In this document: positions 34,067 through 42,829 of the stretch, piece by piece
Layout of the letters: every line of letters starts with the position of its first letter
Position numbering within the stretch: position 1 is the first letter of the stretch
Source: Thermoplasmata archaeon
GTDB taxonomy: Archaea; Thermoplasmatota; Thermoplasmata; Thermoplasmatales; Thermoplasmataceae
DNA length: 55,936 bases
Reading direction: 5' to 3'
Assembly (NCBI GenBank): GCA_021792045.1
Contig: JAJYVJ010000003.1
Location: 1 to 55,936 of the forward strand
Position numbers and translations under genes: made by a program
The notes under the pieces: model-generated
Told to the model about the DNA's origin: nothing
Seen by the model: only the letters and a program-made list of their open reading frames with translations
Databases searched by the model: none

Positions 34067-35035
34067 ATGGAAGAAACGAAACTGGTTGGAACGGAAGCAG
34101 TGATCAGGGATGGAAAGTTTGTCTTTCCCGACAAGACGGAAAGGTACGCAATACAGCGCACCAAATTCGAGAAGGACAAGCCGGTGATAGAGATAGCCGA
34201 ACAGGAGAACTATGAGAAGATCAGGTTCAAGATGGACGGCGAGATGTTCCAGATGCTTATCGAGGCAGCAAAGATACTGGTGCCTGAATTTCAGCTGAAG
34301 TTCAGGCCGGATGGCATGCATGTGCTCTTCGTGGATCCGCAACACGTGGCGATGGAAAGGATATTCATGCCGAGAGAGGCATTCTCAGACTACGATCTGG
34401 GAGATAGATATCTGACCATATCGCTTGATATTGGGCGTTTGAAGGATCTGAGGATAAGGAAGAGCACAGGCGTGATAGCCATCGGGATCGGGAAGCTGAT
34501 CTGCGAAGAGAAGAAGGAAAAGGTGGTCATCAACGGGCTGACGCATGAGTTTGTGTCCCGTGAGTATGGCACCAGTGATGTATTCATAACCTTCGGCAGC
34601 ATGGAACGGAGATTCTCAACGCTGGATAACAACTCGCTGACTGTTCCGAGAGTTCCAGCAATAAATACGGGCAACTACGTGACAGTGCAGACAGCCGACA
34701 TGAGGGCATTCCTTGAACAGGCGGCGAGAGTCAGTGACACTGCAAAGCTGATCCTGACAGAGGATGGTTTTGTCCTTGAGTCGAAGAGCGACACAGAGGA
34801 GGCGAGGGTTAAGCTTGAAAGGGACAGGCTGAAGGAAATAAGGCTTTCCGACGGCAGCAGGATTGCATCAAGCTACCCCGTTGACTACCTCGCAAAGTTC
34901 TTCTCAGCCATAAGGAAGTCCACTGAGGTCAGGATGTCGTTCAGCAATGACTATCCATTGCAGATGGAATTTTTGGTCAGGGGAATGGCTGATACATCCG
35001 TGGTCTGCCTGCTTGCTCCGAGGATGGAGCAGTAA
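34067..35035 (+). CDS. mobile-element PCNA-like sliding clamp with N-terminal extension
   Basis: The 322-residue protein contains a full PCNA fold at about residues 55-322. Seen are FQMLIEAAKILVPEFQLKFRPDGMHVLFVD at the start of domain 1 and the interdomain region ending VPRVPAINTG. Domain 2 ends with SSYPVDYLAKFFSAI, DYPLQMEFLVRG and the C-terminal LLAPRMEQ, the usual PCNA tail. The clamp encircles DNA and tethers polymerase. The extra 50 N-terminal residues are not found in cellular archaeal PCNA, which are about 245-250 residues. The ATG at 34067 has GGAGATGG seven bases upstream and is preferred over 34025. Its neighbours are cassette genes, not replication genes. Confidence 0.87.
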   Translation: MEETKLVGTEAVIRDGKFVFPDKTERYAIQRTKFEKDKPVIEIAEQENYEKIRFKMDGEMFQMLIEAAKILVPEFQLKFRPDGMHVLFVDPQHVAMERIFMPREAFSDYDLGDRYLTISLDIGRLKDLRIRKSTGVIAIGIGKLICEEKKEKVVINGLTHEFVSREYGTSDVFITFGSMERRFSTLDNNSLTVPRVPAINTGNYVTVQTADMRAFLEQAARVSDTAKLILTEDGFVLESKSDTEEARVKLERDRLKEIRLSDGSRIASSYPVDYLAKFFSAIRKSTEVRMSFSNDYPLQMEFLVRGMADTSVVCLLAPRMEQ

Positions 35036-35078
35036 TTTTTTTATTATTTTGCCACCCAATAGGGAGGGGAAAAAGAAA

Positions 35079-35552
35079 ATGGAAGATGAAGAAAGAGCAA
35101 GGTCTCAGGCTAAAGCACAGCTTGAAGATGTTGTGAGAATGGTTGAGAGATTGGAACATGCTTCTGAATGCGATGGAGATGGGTGTGAACTCAGTGATGA
35201 AGAGATACTGAATGGACTCGGGCTTGTTGGAAACAGACAGGCAACCGATGAGGAGCGCGAGGAATACCACGATCAGAATGCAATAGAGACTATGATCAGC
35301 GAAGATCCTATATCGGTTCAGGTTAGATCAAGGTGGAAAGACCTGGGTGAAGAGCTTGAGCCGGAGGAATATGCAATACTCTTATGCACCGGTGGACCTG
35401 CAGTTAGGATCATCGGAGAACTTGATAAAGGTGAGCCAAGCAACGCCCGGATTGAATATCAGGACTGGGGAACATCATGGACTGAATATTTCCCTACATC
35501 AGAGGAGAGAGATGCTTTGCTGACTTATGTAAGACATATTATCTCAATCTAA
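35079..35552 (+). CDS. conserved mobile-element protein of unknown function
   Basis: The 157-residue acidic protein has a helical N-terminal half and a C-terminal domain with LEPEEYAILLCTGGPAVRIIGEL and IEYQDWGTSWTEYFPTSEE. This second part recalls a widespread family of plasmid and phage hypothetical proteins that share a CTGGPAVRI / DWGTPWTEY signature. The function is unknown to me. The start at 35079 is chosen because the leader motif and AGGGAGGGG lie just before it. Confidence 0.7.
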   Translation: MEDEERARSQAKAQLEDVVRMVERLEHASECDGDGCELSDEEILNGLGLVGNRQATDEEREEYHDQNAIETMISEDPISVQVRSRWKDLGEELEPEEYAILLCTGGPAVRIIGELDKGEPSNARIEYQDWGTSWTEYFPTSEERDALLTYVRHIISI

Positions 35553-35574
35553 TTTTTTTACCCGAAAGGGGGAG

Positions 35575-35760
35575 TTGATAAAAACGCCAGTGTTTTACTT
35601 ACCAGGAAAAAGCAGGTCCCCATCGGGTGCAGAATGGCATCCGTATGGCAGGAAGCCTGAGAACCCTGATATTTTGCAACCCATCCATATGAGATGGAGG
35701 AGAACGCATGGAAATAAAAATGACAGAAGTGGAAATGAGGGCAGGGATCAATGCATTTGA
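35575..35760 (+). CDS. possible short cassette gene with TTG start
   Basis: A leader-motif copy (TACCCGAAAGGGGGAG) precedes a TTG at 35575. The frame reads IKTPVFYLPGKSRSPSGAEW, continues into HPYGRKPENPD and then runs over the leader of the next gene. The last 15-20 residues overlap the next gene and look unlike protein. The gene may be real but shortened, or a decayed cassette. Confidence 0.35.
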   Translation: MIKTPVFYLPGKSRSPSGAEWHPYGRKPENPDILQPIHMRWRRTHGNKNDRSGNEGRDQCI

Positions 35761-35938
35761 CATGAAGGACGGAACCATCTACGTGATCCGGAATGTGAAT
35801 GCCGAGGGTAATGGCACATCTGTCCAGGGTCTGCGCATCAGAGGGTGGGAACATGGAATCATCGAGACCATAACGCTGAAGAAGAAAGTCGCCTCATATA
35901 CCGAACTGGTCGAGGAAATGAGGAAGGAGGGATATTAG
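35708..35938 (+). CDS. hypothetical cassette protein, 76 residues
   Basis: This is the last gene of the cassette operon. The protein has a beta-rich core (NAFDMKDGTIYVIRNVNAEG) and a helical tail (SYTELVEEMRKEGY). GGAGGAG precedes the ATG by seven bases. The hairpin terminator follows 28 bp after the stop. No family is recognised. Confidence 0.6.
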   Translation: MEIKMTEVEMRAGINAFDMKDGTIYVIRNVNAEGNGTSVQGLRIRGWEHGIIETITLKKKVASYTELVEEMRKEGY

Positions 35939-35966
35939 GGAGATCCTGCGGTTGAATTTTTAAAAA

Positions 35967-36001
35967 GGGCTATCCGAGCTTAATCGGGTAGCCCTTTTTT
36001 T
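35967..36001 (+). terminator. hairpin terminator, second of a matching pair
   Basis: GGGCTATCCGA at 35967-35977 pairs with TCGGGTAGCCC at 35984-35994 (only a G-T at one place) and is followed by a T7 run. It closes the cassette operon. Stem and spacing equal those of the terminator at 33367. Confidence 0.8.
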
Positions 36002-36108
36002 ATTTAAATTGCAGAAACCCTAACTGCATAGGGGCATTCTTTAAGCGGAAGGATGGAGTTCTCCACTTAAGAAAAAATAATTAAATAATTTACAAGATAT
36101 ACATAGTC

Positions 36109-36729
36109 GTGCCAAACACTACAATAAACAATATCGTGGATTGTGTAAATTCTGGAATCAGACGGGCTGTCAAAGATCAGTTGGAACTTACAGGGGAGCT
36201 AGAAATGAGCTGGGGACCAGAGTATTTTATAACAGCCAGTATCGCCAGAGAACTAAAGAAACTTGTTTCAGCAAAGATAGTGCTTGAGGAGAATATGAAG
36301 GACTCTTTTGAAACTCCAAAGGGAAGAAGGCCAGCATGGTTCTCACCAACCAGCAGGTTTGACATTGTCGTCAGGAAGAGCAATGGCCGCCCTGGAGCAG
36401 CCATAGAAGTCAAGAACAGGGTATATAGCGTCTCTGAAAGCATAACAAATGATATAGAACGTCTTTCTGGTGCAGTGAATAAGAATGTGGGAGATGAGCC
36501 GGCTTTTCAGTTTGGCATCTTTGCGTTTTATACAGTATTCGAAGATGCAAAATTCACTAGGAAATCCACCAGTAAGGCTATATTAGACCTTTATGACAGA
36601 TTGAAAGATAAATTCGAATACGAACGCGGTAATGCAACAGTGTCAGACAGATTGATTAAACCCATTAGGTACCGGGAACTTTCAGGAATGACGTGGGGAG
36701 GAGGATGCATATTCTTCAGATCATCCTGA
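36109..36729 (+). CDS. PD-(D/E)XK-like nuclease-family protein (predicted)
   Basis: The 206-residue protein has a likely PD-(D/E)XK site. D is in the strand SRFDIVVRK (about 83) and E-x-K in GAAIEVKNRVY (about 98-100), preceded by a helix with a conserved-looking Glu (GPEYFITASIARELKKL). The TATA-like TTAAATAATT at 36081-36090 lies 24 nt before the GTG start, so a leaderless GTG is used. It stands alone between the cassette operon and the SIR2 gene. A defence role is inferred. Confidence 0.65.
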   Translation: MPNTTINNIVDCVNSGIRRAVKDQLELTGELEMSWGPEYFITASIARELKKLVSAKIVLEENMKDSFETPKGRRPAWFSPTSRFDIVVRKSNGRPGAAIEVKNRVYSVSESITNDIERLSGAVNKNVGDEPAFQFGIFAFYTVFEDAKFTRKSTSKAILDLYDRLKDKFEYERGNATVSDRLIKPIRYRELSGMTWGGGCIFFRSS

Positions 36730-36934
36730 ATACGTTTTCAGAAATTTCTGGAAATGTGTGGTTGCCAATTTAACAGAAGCCCTCTGATTGTTTTCATATG
36801 AGAGAGTTGTAGCTATAATAATCATGTGAAAAGCAAGTTTGCAAAAGTGCGTCTTATGCGAGGTACAGTCGAAACATATAACATCAATGGGCTTAATTTC
36901 TGATGGGCTTTACGAATTCAGACTCAAAAACCGA

Positions 36935-38905
36935 TCAGGATCGATCCTTTGGCAATGATTGTATTTCGCTTAAATTTTTTCTATAAAACTCAAGCTGCTT
37001 GCTAATGCCGTACTTCTTAGACAAAGAGAACGCCTGATCTAAAGTATTATTAGCTATTCTCTTTAATACGGGCGAATTTATGTTCCTGTGTTTTAAATAT
37101 AGCAGAAAGTAGATGCCCAGATTATAGGTTGTGGCTGTTAAAATCACAGGATCATTTATGTGACTTGCCTGAAGAAATGACGTTGCTATATGCCAGAATG
37201 CTCTTTTGAACTTTTGCTGAAAAAAATAGTTGTTTGCAAGGTTCATGTGAGCGGCAGCCCTCATTGTTGTGTCGCCGATCTCAAGGGCAAGATTCAGGCC
37301 GTTAATGGCCGACTTCAATGATTTCTCGAAATCCTCGGCTGAAGGTGGTTTATGCCTCCAGAGGTAAATGTTGCTCAACGAAACTGAGTCTATGCATTCA
37401 AGTTGCTTTTGCCGGAGATTTATTGAGTTTTCCAGGGCCAATTCTCTGAGCCTTATCGCCTCATCTATCGATCCATCGTAAAATACTGCTGCGCCAACAC
37501 CCCGATAGGTGTTATGCTCAATCTGGACGCCATTTCGATCCGCAATGAGGGATGCCTCTTTAGCAAATGACAAAGAGGATTCATATTTGCCCTCCGTCAG
37601 ACTGAGGTTTGCCAAATTCTTTAAAGCCTGTATCATGCAATTCTGGTCACCAATGGAAACGGAAAGTTCGTAGGCTTTATGATACCAGTCGCGAGCTTTG
37701 TTAAGTTCGAACTTATCCACGCTCATGTTTCCCATGCCCGCGTAAAACGCAAACTCCACCTGATTTCCATAAGTCTGCGCGAATTTACCCAGTTTCCCCA
37801 AATAATACTCAGCTTCCTTGAAGTTTTTCAAAATTGTAAATGCCTCGGCCAGTACATTTAAGGATGTCATAATAACCGTATCATCTTTCGTTTTAGATAG
37901 CTGTCTCTTTAGTCTTCCGGTGTATGGCCTCAGAAATCGTATATATGCGGTACTTATTGCGAGTTCCAGTTCCAGCAGGGCACGCAGAGGGTTGGGAAGT
38001 TGAGAACTCCAGGAGTCGATGTACCCCTCCCACTTCGATTCACGCTTATCAGGTGGGTTTATTTTCGTGGATACATGCAGCTTTTTCAATATGCTATCGG
38101 TCAGTTCATTCGTATCAGCTCTTATGATCTCAAAGTCCAAATTCTTAAGGATCCTGCTCACAGAGACCTCAAACTTATTCCCTGATTTCTCTCTCTTAGC
38201 TACCATGCCATCGAGATGGTGCACCACAATAACCTTTGATACTGGCTTATCCAGTTCAAGAAGTATTGGGTTTATGTCAAAATTGTCGGAAAAACTGTAC
38301 CCTATTACCAGTATATTAGCAGTTGGCTCTTTAAATACGGACCTTAGCACTCTTGCCCTGCTTTCCGATAATAAACTGTTCGCTATCTGCTTCATCGTGG
38401 TTCTTATCGAGTCCGGTTTGTCTATGGTTCCGTGGATTTTTATGAGTTTTATCCTGCCGTCTTGGCTGTCGCCTGGATACTTTGAAAAATCCTGCTCATC
38501 GGAATACACCAGATAATCCCTGTTAGGCATTAAACCAGAGTCTTCGAATGACTGTTCAATAAGGGTGTCAAAATTAGTTGTTATGATTGTTTTTACAATT
38601 CCTCTCCTGGCCAACTCAGATATCATAAGGTGATTTTTATTAGGACTGGGACTCACGAACACATTGAGAATTGCTGAAATATCGGAATTTTCTTTTAGCG
38701 TTCCCAACAACATTTCCAAAGGGAGTTCTCCCACTATCTTCTTGAATCCCTTCGCAAATAGCTTAGATGACAGGTTATTTATTATTTTAGTGTTTAATGA
38801 CTTAGATAACGGAATGCCAGAGTTTGAAGATATACCTGCGCCGCAAAAAATTACCAAATTTTTACCCAACAGACCCTCAATTTTATCCCAAACCGAATTG
38901 CCCAT
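36935..38905 (-). CDS. SIR2-domain protein with TPR repeats (predicted antiphage NADase)
   Basis: The 656-residue protein begins with a SIR2 fold at about residues 10-260. Seen are the NAD-binding GAGIS motif (VIFCGAGISSNSG), IITTNFDTLIE at about 108-118 with its N-D pair, and LIKIHGTID with the catalytic His near 159. The rest is TPR-like helical repeats (about 330-640; for example AFYAGMGNMSVDKFELNKARDWYHKAYEL and MRAAAHMNLANNYFFQQKFKRAFWH). In bacteria such SIR2-TPR proteins deplete NAD+ on phage sensing. Divergent from the DUF262 gene. Confidence 0.87.
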   Translation of the reverse strand: MGNSVWDKIEGLLGKNLVIFCGAGISSNSGIPLSKSLNTKIINNLSSKLFAKGFKKIVGELPLEMLLGTLKENSDISAILNVFVSPSPNKNHLMISELARRGIVKTIITTNFDTLIEQSFEDSGLMPNRDYLVYSDEQDFSKYPGDSQDGRIKLIKIHGTIDKPDSIRTTMKQIANSLLSESRARVLRSVFKEPTANILVIGYSFSDNFDINPILLELDKPVSKVIVVHHLDGMVAKREKSGNKFEVSVSRILKNLDFEIIRADTNELTDSILKKLHVSTKINPPDKRESKWEGYIDSWSSQLPNPLRALLELELAISTAYIRFLRPYTGRLKRQLSKTKDDTVIMTSLNVLAEAFTILKNFKEAEYYLGKLGKFAQTYGNQVEFAFYAGMGNMSVDKFELNKARDWYHKAYELSVSIGDQNCMIQALKNLANLSLTEGKYESSLSFAKEASLIADRNGVQIEHNTYRGVGAAVFYDGSIDEAIRLRELALENSINLRQKQLECIDSVSLSNIYLWRHKPPSAEDFEKSLKSAINGLNLALEIGDTTMRAAAHMNLANNYFFQQKFKRAFWHIATSFLQASHINDPVILTATTYNLGIYFLLYLKHRNINSPVLKRIANNTLDQAFSLSKKYGISKQLEFYRKNLSEIQSLPKDRS

Positions 38906-39090
38906 CTTAAGTGAATCGTGTTGTCGTTATACCTTAATAATGTTTTCACGCCAAGATCGTCATACAAAAACCAATTATGTTGTGCTCCGAGACAATTTTA
39001 TAAGAATTGGATATTTCTCTATTCAGCCCAAGGCGAACTGAACTGGTTATCATTGAACCAAATTTAAATACTATTGTACTTTATTCGTTC
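38906..39090. promoter_or_regulatory. divergent promoters of SIR2-TPR and DUF262 genes
   Basis: AAATTTAAATAC at 39060-39071 lies about 25 nt before the ATG at 39091, a leaderless promoter on the plus strand. The minus-strand promoter of the SIR2 gene should lie near 38925-38940 (CTTAATAATG on the plus strand). The short spacing fits co-regulation. Confidence 0.5.
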
Positions 39091-40917
39091 ATGTCAATAT
39101 ATCCGGAAAAGGGCAATTCAATTGAGAGATTGCTGGAAGGCATTCATGAAGGGGATTTTGCAATCCCACTCTTTCAAAGAAATTTTGAATGGGCACCCAA
39201 CCAAGTAAAAGATCTACTTACCTCAATCATCTCTAATTATTTCTCAGGACTTTTGCTTTTCTGGGAACTTGATCACAAGAAAATCTCCGAAAAAGAACTT
39301 CAGCTACCATGGGGAACCACGTCAAAAGGCAACCAAAATTTTGCAATATTAGATGGTCAGCAGCGCCTATCGTCACTATATTACGCATTATACAACCCTG
39401 ATATTGCTTTTCCCAACAAACAGTCATACTACCTCTTCTTTGTTGATATTCAGAAGGCACTTGAGGGTAACTATGACGATTCAATAATATACACGTATTC
39501 AAAAGAACACATTCCTACGAACGTTCTCAAGGAGAGAGTGAATGAATATATTGGAAAAAATATTTTCCCCCTTGCCCTTCTATCTGATGTTAATTTCATA
39601 GATACTCAACTTAAGGATTGGGTAAGGGGATATGCCAAAAATATTGTTGGTAAAAGTGGTGATTCTTCTTCGTCAGCCCCTGATGCATATAGCTTTGCCT
39701 TAGTCGATACCATTCAAGAAATTAATGATCTTTTAAGCGGAATTCGAAAATACAAATTTACGTCGCACACGCTGGACAAAAGTAAAGATATAAAAGATGT
39801 TTGCCTTATGTTTGCTAGATTAAACCAAAAAGGACTCAGGCTTTCGATGTTTGATCTTATGAACGCTTTCCTATATGGTAAAGGAATCAGATTGAGGAAA
39901 AGTTATGATGATGTCGATGAAAGCCTAAAGAAAATAACAGATTTAGATGAATATCTTTTGAAATCAATGGCACTTTACAAAAGAGAGTATTCCAGCCCTA
40001 AGTATGTATATGCCCTGGTACCGGGGTACGAGGATATTCAGCGGAAAGATGGCAAAAAAGTGAAGGTAATTACAGTCAAGACGGCGGGTGAATTCATAGC
40101 ACTGTGGAATGATGCTATAAAATACAATGAAAAAGCCAGATGGCGAATACAAAATAATGGAGAAAATTGCTTCGGAGCAATTAAAGTAGATTTCATTCCA
40201 AATACAACAATGATCCCAGTCTTGGCATCAGTTCTGAAAGAATATGAGGTTAATTTTTCCAGAAATATAGTGGAAAACCAGTTTGACAAAGTGATTTCAA
40301 AATGGTACTGGTCTGCGGTTTTCTCTCAGGATTATAGCGGTTCGTCAGATACTGTTATGTCTAAGGACTACCGCGAACTGAAGGAATGGCTTAAGACTGG
40401 TAATCCTTTGCCTATTGAAAGAATTTCACAGGAAAAATTAGATCAAACAGTTAGTAACATAAAGCTTCTAAATGAACGGAAAGGTTCGTCCATATACAAC
40501 GCCGTGATTTCTCTTCTTGCCTTGAGGCAAGCTGAGGATTTCTTTACCCGGGCAAAACCTGGCTTTGTAGATTATGCTGAGTCTTCAATTAATGATCACC
40601 ATATATTTCCGGCCAAGGTCACTGGTCTTGAGGATGGAAAGTCGAAACAATTTGTCAAGACAAAGGACAACATACTCAATAGGACACTATTACTGGATAA
40701 AACGAACCAAAGCATAAGTAATGATAAGCCGTCAGTCTATCTGGAGAAAATCCTAAAACAAAAATTAGGAGGAGATGAGGGGAAACTGAGGCAAATAATG
40801 AATTCACATTTCATTTCAGACAAAGCTTTTTCCCATCTTTGGAATGATGACTATGATCACTTTATAGAGGAAAGGGAAAAAAGCATATTAGTAACTATAA
40901 CTGATTTACTGAGATAA
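39091..40917 (+). CDS. DUF262/DUF1524 protein (GmrSD-like modification-dependent endonuclease)
   Basis: The 608-residue protein has an N-terminal DUF262 domain with the ParB-like signature: AIPLFQRNFEWAPNQVKDLLTSI (about 24-46), then LFWELD and the key LDGQQRLSSLYYAL (about 86-99). The C-terminal DUF1524 part carries the HNH-type motif NDHHIFPAKV (about 500-510). Together these are the two halves of GmrSD type IV restriction enzymes that cut modified phage DNA, here in one chain. The ATG at 39091 is preferred over 39007 because of the TATA spacing. Confidence 0.88.
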   Translation: MSIYPEKGNSIERLLEGIHEGDFAIPLFQRNFEWAPNQVKDLLTSIISNYFSGLLLFWELDHKKISEKELQLPWGTTSKGNQNFAILDGQQRLSSLYYALYNPDIAFPNKQSYYLFFVDIQKALEGNYDDSIIYTYSKEHIPTNVLKERVNEYIGKNIFPLALLSDVNFIDTQLKDWVRGYAKNIVGKSGDSSSSAPDAYSFALVDTIQEINDLLSGIRKYKFTSHTLDKSKDIKDVCLMFARLNQKGLRLSMFDLMNAFLYGKGIRLRKSYDDVDESLKKITDLDEYLLKSMALYKREYSSPKYVYALVPGYEDIQRKDGKKVKVITVKTAGEFIALWNDAIKYNEKARWRIQNNGENCFGAIKVDFIPNTTMIPVLASVLKEYEVNFSRNIVENQFDKVISKWYWSAVFSQDYSGSSDTVMSKDYRELKEWLKTGNPLPIERISQEKLDQTVSNIKLLNERKGSSIYNAVISLLALRQAEDFFTRAKPGFVDYAESSINDHHIFPAKVTGLEDGKSKQFVKTKDNILNRTLLLDKTNQSISNDKPSVYLEKILKQKLGGDEGKLRQIMNSHFISDKAFSHLWNDDYDHFIEEREKSILVTITDLLR

Positions 40918-41305
40918 GTCATAAACCAAAAATCTTATCAAGTGGAGGGGAAGGTTTACAGATGAAATAAAATTGTTTGTTTAAATTATCAAATATTTTA
41001 ATTACAACTCATAATCGTCATATCTTGTCTTGCACCCCTTAGCATAACACAAAAGAATCATCCGCATCTTTTTCAAATGCCGTGATTTCTTTGACTATGT
41101 AGCCATATTCGTAATGAATTCCCGTTTGATTCCTTCCTTTATGTATTCTATAAATTCGTCACTGTGGCTTTTTGGCATCCCATTTGAAGATCGGTCATTG
41201 CTTTGCAAAAGTTGTGTGATTTAAACCAAACCTCGCCCTGTTATATTACTAAATATTTCGAAAACGTGGCATTTATCAGGGTTTGCTCTTAAGTTACGGT
41301 GCAAA
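40918..41305. other. spacer with a decayed small gene
   Basis: Apart from the decayed frame at 41002-41178 nothing is seen. The region runs into the left end of the IS110 element. Confidence 0.3.
41002..41178 (-). pseudogene. decayed short gene
   Basis: Minus strand, starting at ATG 41178: MPKSHSDEFIEYIKEGIKREF. After one frameshift it reads HYEYGYIVKEITAFEKDADDSF, and after a second CYAKGCKTRYDDYEL and a stop at 41002. The pieces join sensibly and together would be about 58 residues. The family is not recognised. Confidence 0.4.
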
Positions 41306-41665
41306 TTATGTAGTTATAATAGGATTATATTCTCTACTCATTGAATCTGTAAGAAAACAAGGAAAATAGGTGAAAATAACACGTTTGTAGTGATAAAAAG
41401 GGGCGAAAATAGTTTTTTGAAGCGCAATGAAACAGAAATTAATTAGTTTATGGTGAGTGATCTTGTATATTATTTTTAGCCAGTTCTGATTCCATGAACT
41501 GGTCAGGGATACGCGTTCTTGATCTTGAGGATAACTCTTCGTGGAGCAGCATGCGTCTCCCTTCTTTCGTTCCGTACCCGGATGGGATGTTGCAGCATAT
41601 CTGCGGATAAAAGACAAGTATGTGGTGAATGAGAGAGATTGGGAGGGAAACTGACTGGTGACAGC
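41306..41665 (+). ncRNA. IS110 left-end non-coding region, candidate bridge RNA
   Basis: IS110-group elements carry, in the non-coding left end before the transposase, a structured bridge RNA that binds target and donor DNA. The 360 bp before this transposase has no gene. It contains a clear hairpin, CCAGTTC at 41480-41486 and GAACTGG at 41496-41502, in the right place, and GC-rich structured DNA up to the start. The exact left end of the element was not found, so the limits are a guess. The strand is taken from the transposase. Confidence 0.4.
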
Positions 41666-42829
41666 ATGAAAATATATGTTGGAATAGATATGGCGAAGGA
41701 TAAATTCGATTATTGCGCAATGGACGATACCCTCAATATTTTATGCAGGGGAAGCAATAAGGAGAATAAGAATGAAAGATTCAAAGAACTGTCAGATCTG
41801 ATCAGAACACTGAAATCTACCAGTACGATAATGAAGATCGGAATGGAATCCACAGGAATATATCATATTCCACTGTACAACCATCTGAGAACATACGGAT
41901 TCCCTGTACGTATTCTCAACGGCCTTGAGGTGAGAGGCATGAAGAAATCAAGGGTAAGGAAGACAACAAACGATACAATAGATGCGGAATCAATAGCCAG
42001 ATATCTCATGATAAGGGAAGAGAAGGAAACATTTGTTGTACCTGAGAATTTCATGAATCTCAGGGAGATGGTAACAGCTTACAGTATTGTTACAGATAAG
42101 ATAAGAACATTAAAGAACAACCTCATAAGGGCAATGGACATGATATTTCCAGGTCTCTCAAATGCAATTGACATCAATGAGGGTACCGTTGACATGTTAA
42201 GCACGTATGTAACACCTGAAGATTTCATTTCAGCTGATCGTGATCATATTGAGAAATATGTGTCCCGAAAAAGATATGATAAAATCATGAAGATTGCTTC
42301 AGATTCACCAGCAAATCTCCATCTGGAAAGATCACTGAGGATGGAGATATTTTCCCTGATCAGAATACTGAAACTATTGATGATTGAAAAAGAGAGTTTT
42401 GAGAAGGCAATGAAATCCGATCCTGTACTTGAACATCATGTGATAATGAGTATTCCCGGCATAGGACCAATAACAGGATCTGTAATTCTTGGAAAGATAT
42501 GTGACATCAATCGTTTTGAGAATGCAGAGAAGCTTGTTGCATTTGCAGGTATTGATCCTGTCATAAAGGAGAGCGGAAAACAGAGATCTCAGAGATCCAT
42601 ATCAAAGAGAGGAGATTCAGCACTGAGATCTGCAATATATCAAAGCACACTTGCAGCAGTTAGGGGTAATCCAGTCATATCAGAATTCTACCATCGTAAG
42701 GTGGATGGTGGAATGCCGAAGAAGAAGGCACTCGTTGCAGCATCAAGGAAACAGTGCCACATCATATGGTCAGTATGGCATAACAATAAACAGTTTGAGA
42801 TACCTGAAAAATTCAGGAAACAGGAATAA
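41666..42829 (+). CDS. IS110-family transposase (DEDD)
   Basis: The 387-residue protein has the IS110 N-terminal RuvC-like DEDD domain. Seen are D in YVGIDMAKDKFDYCA, E in KIGMESTGIYHIPLY (about 65) and D in TTNDTIDAESIARYL (about 109-112). The Transposase_20 domain follows (VIMSIPGIGPITGSVILG at about 262-279, then FAGIDPVIKESGKQ). The start at ATG 41666 fits the family N-terminus (MKIYVGIDMAKDKF). The ends of the element are not inverted repeats, as usual for this family. It appears intact. Confidence 0.94.
   Translation: MKIYVGIDMAKDKFDYCAMDDTLNILCRGSNKENKNERFKELSDLIRTLKSTSTIMKIGMESTGIYHIPLYNHLRTYGFPVRILNGLEVRGMKKSRVRKTTNDTIDAESIARYLMIREEKETFVVPENFMNLREMVTAYSIVTDKIRTLKNNLIRAMDMIFPGLSNAIDINEGTVDMLSTYVTPEDFISADRDHIEKYVSRKRYDKIMKIASDSPANLHLERSLRMEIFSLIRILKLLMIEKESFEKAMKSDPVLEHHVIMSIPGIGPITGSVILGKICDINRFENAEKLVAFAGIDPVIKESGKQRSQRSISKRGDSALRSAIYQSTLAAVRGNPVISEFYHRKVDGGMPKKKALVAASRKQCHIIWSVWHNNKQFEIPEKFRKQE

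Larger units (their letters stand above)
33143..35710 (+). repeat. recurring gene-leader motif of the cassette operon
   Basis: Six or seven genes in a row have the same kind of leader. The shared form is a T-rich stretch (TTTTTTTATTTTG), an ACCC block, a GGGGA or GGGAG ribosome-binding block, and 5-12 nt to the start. Copies lie at 33143, 33403, 33733, 33989, 35043, 35552 and 35670. The copies at 33403 and 33733 are identical over ATTTTGATACCCGTAAAGGG. ACCC can pair with GGGT/GGGG across a short loop. The T-run can end the previous transcript, so each gene is a self-contained unit. Confidence 0.7.
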
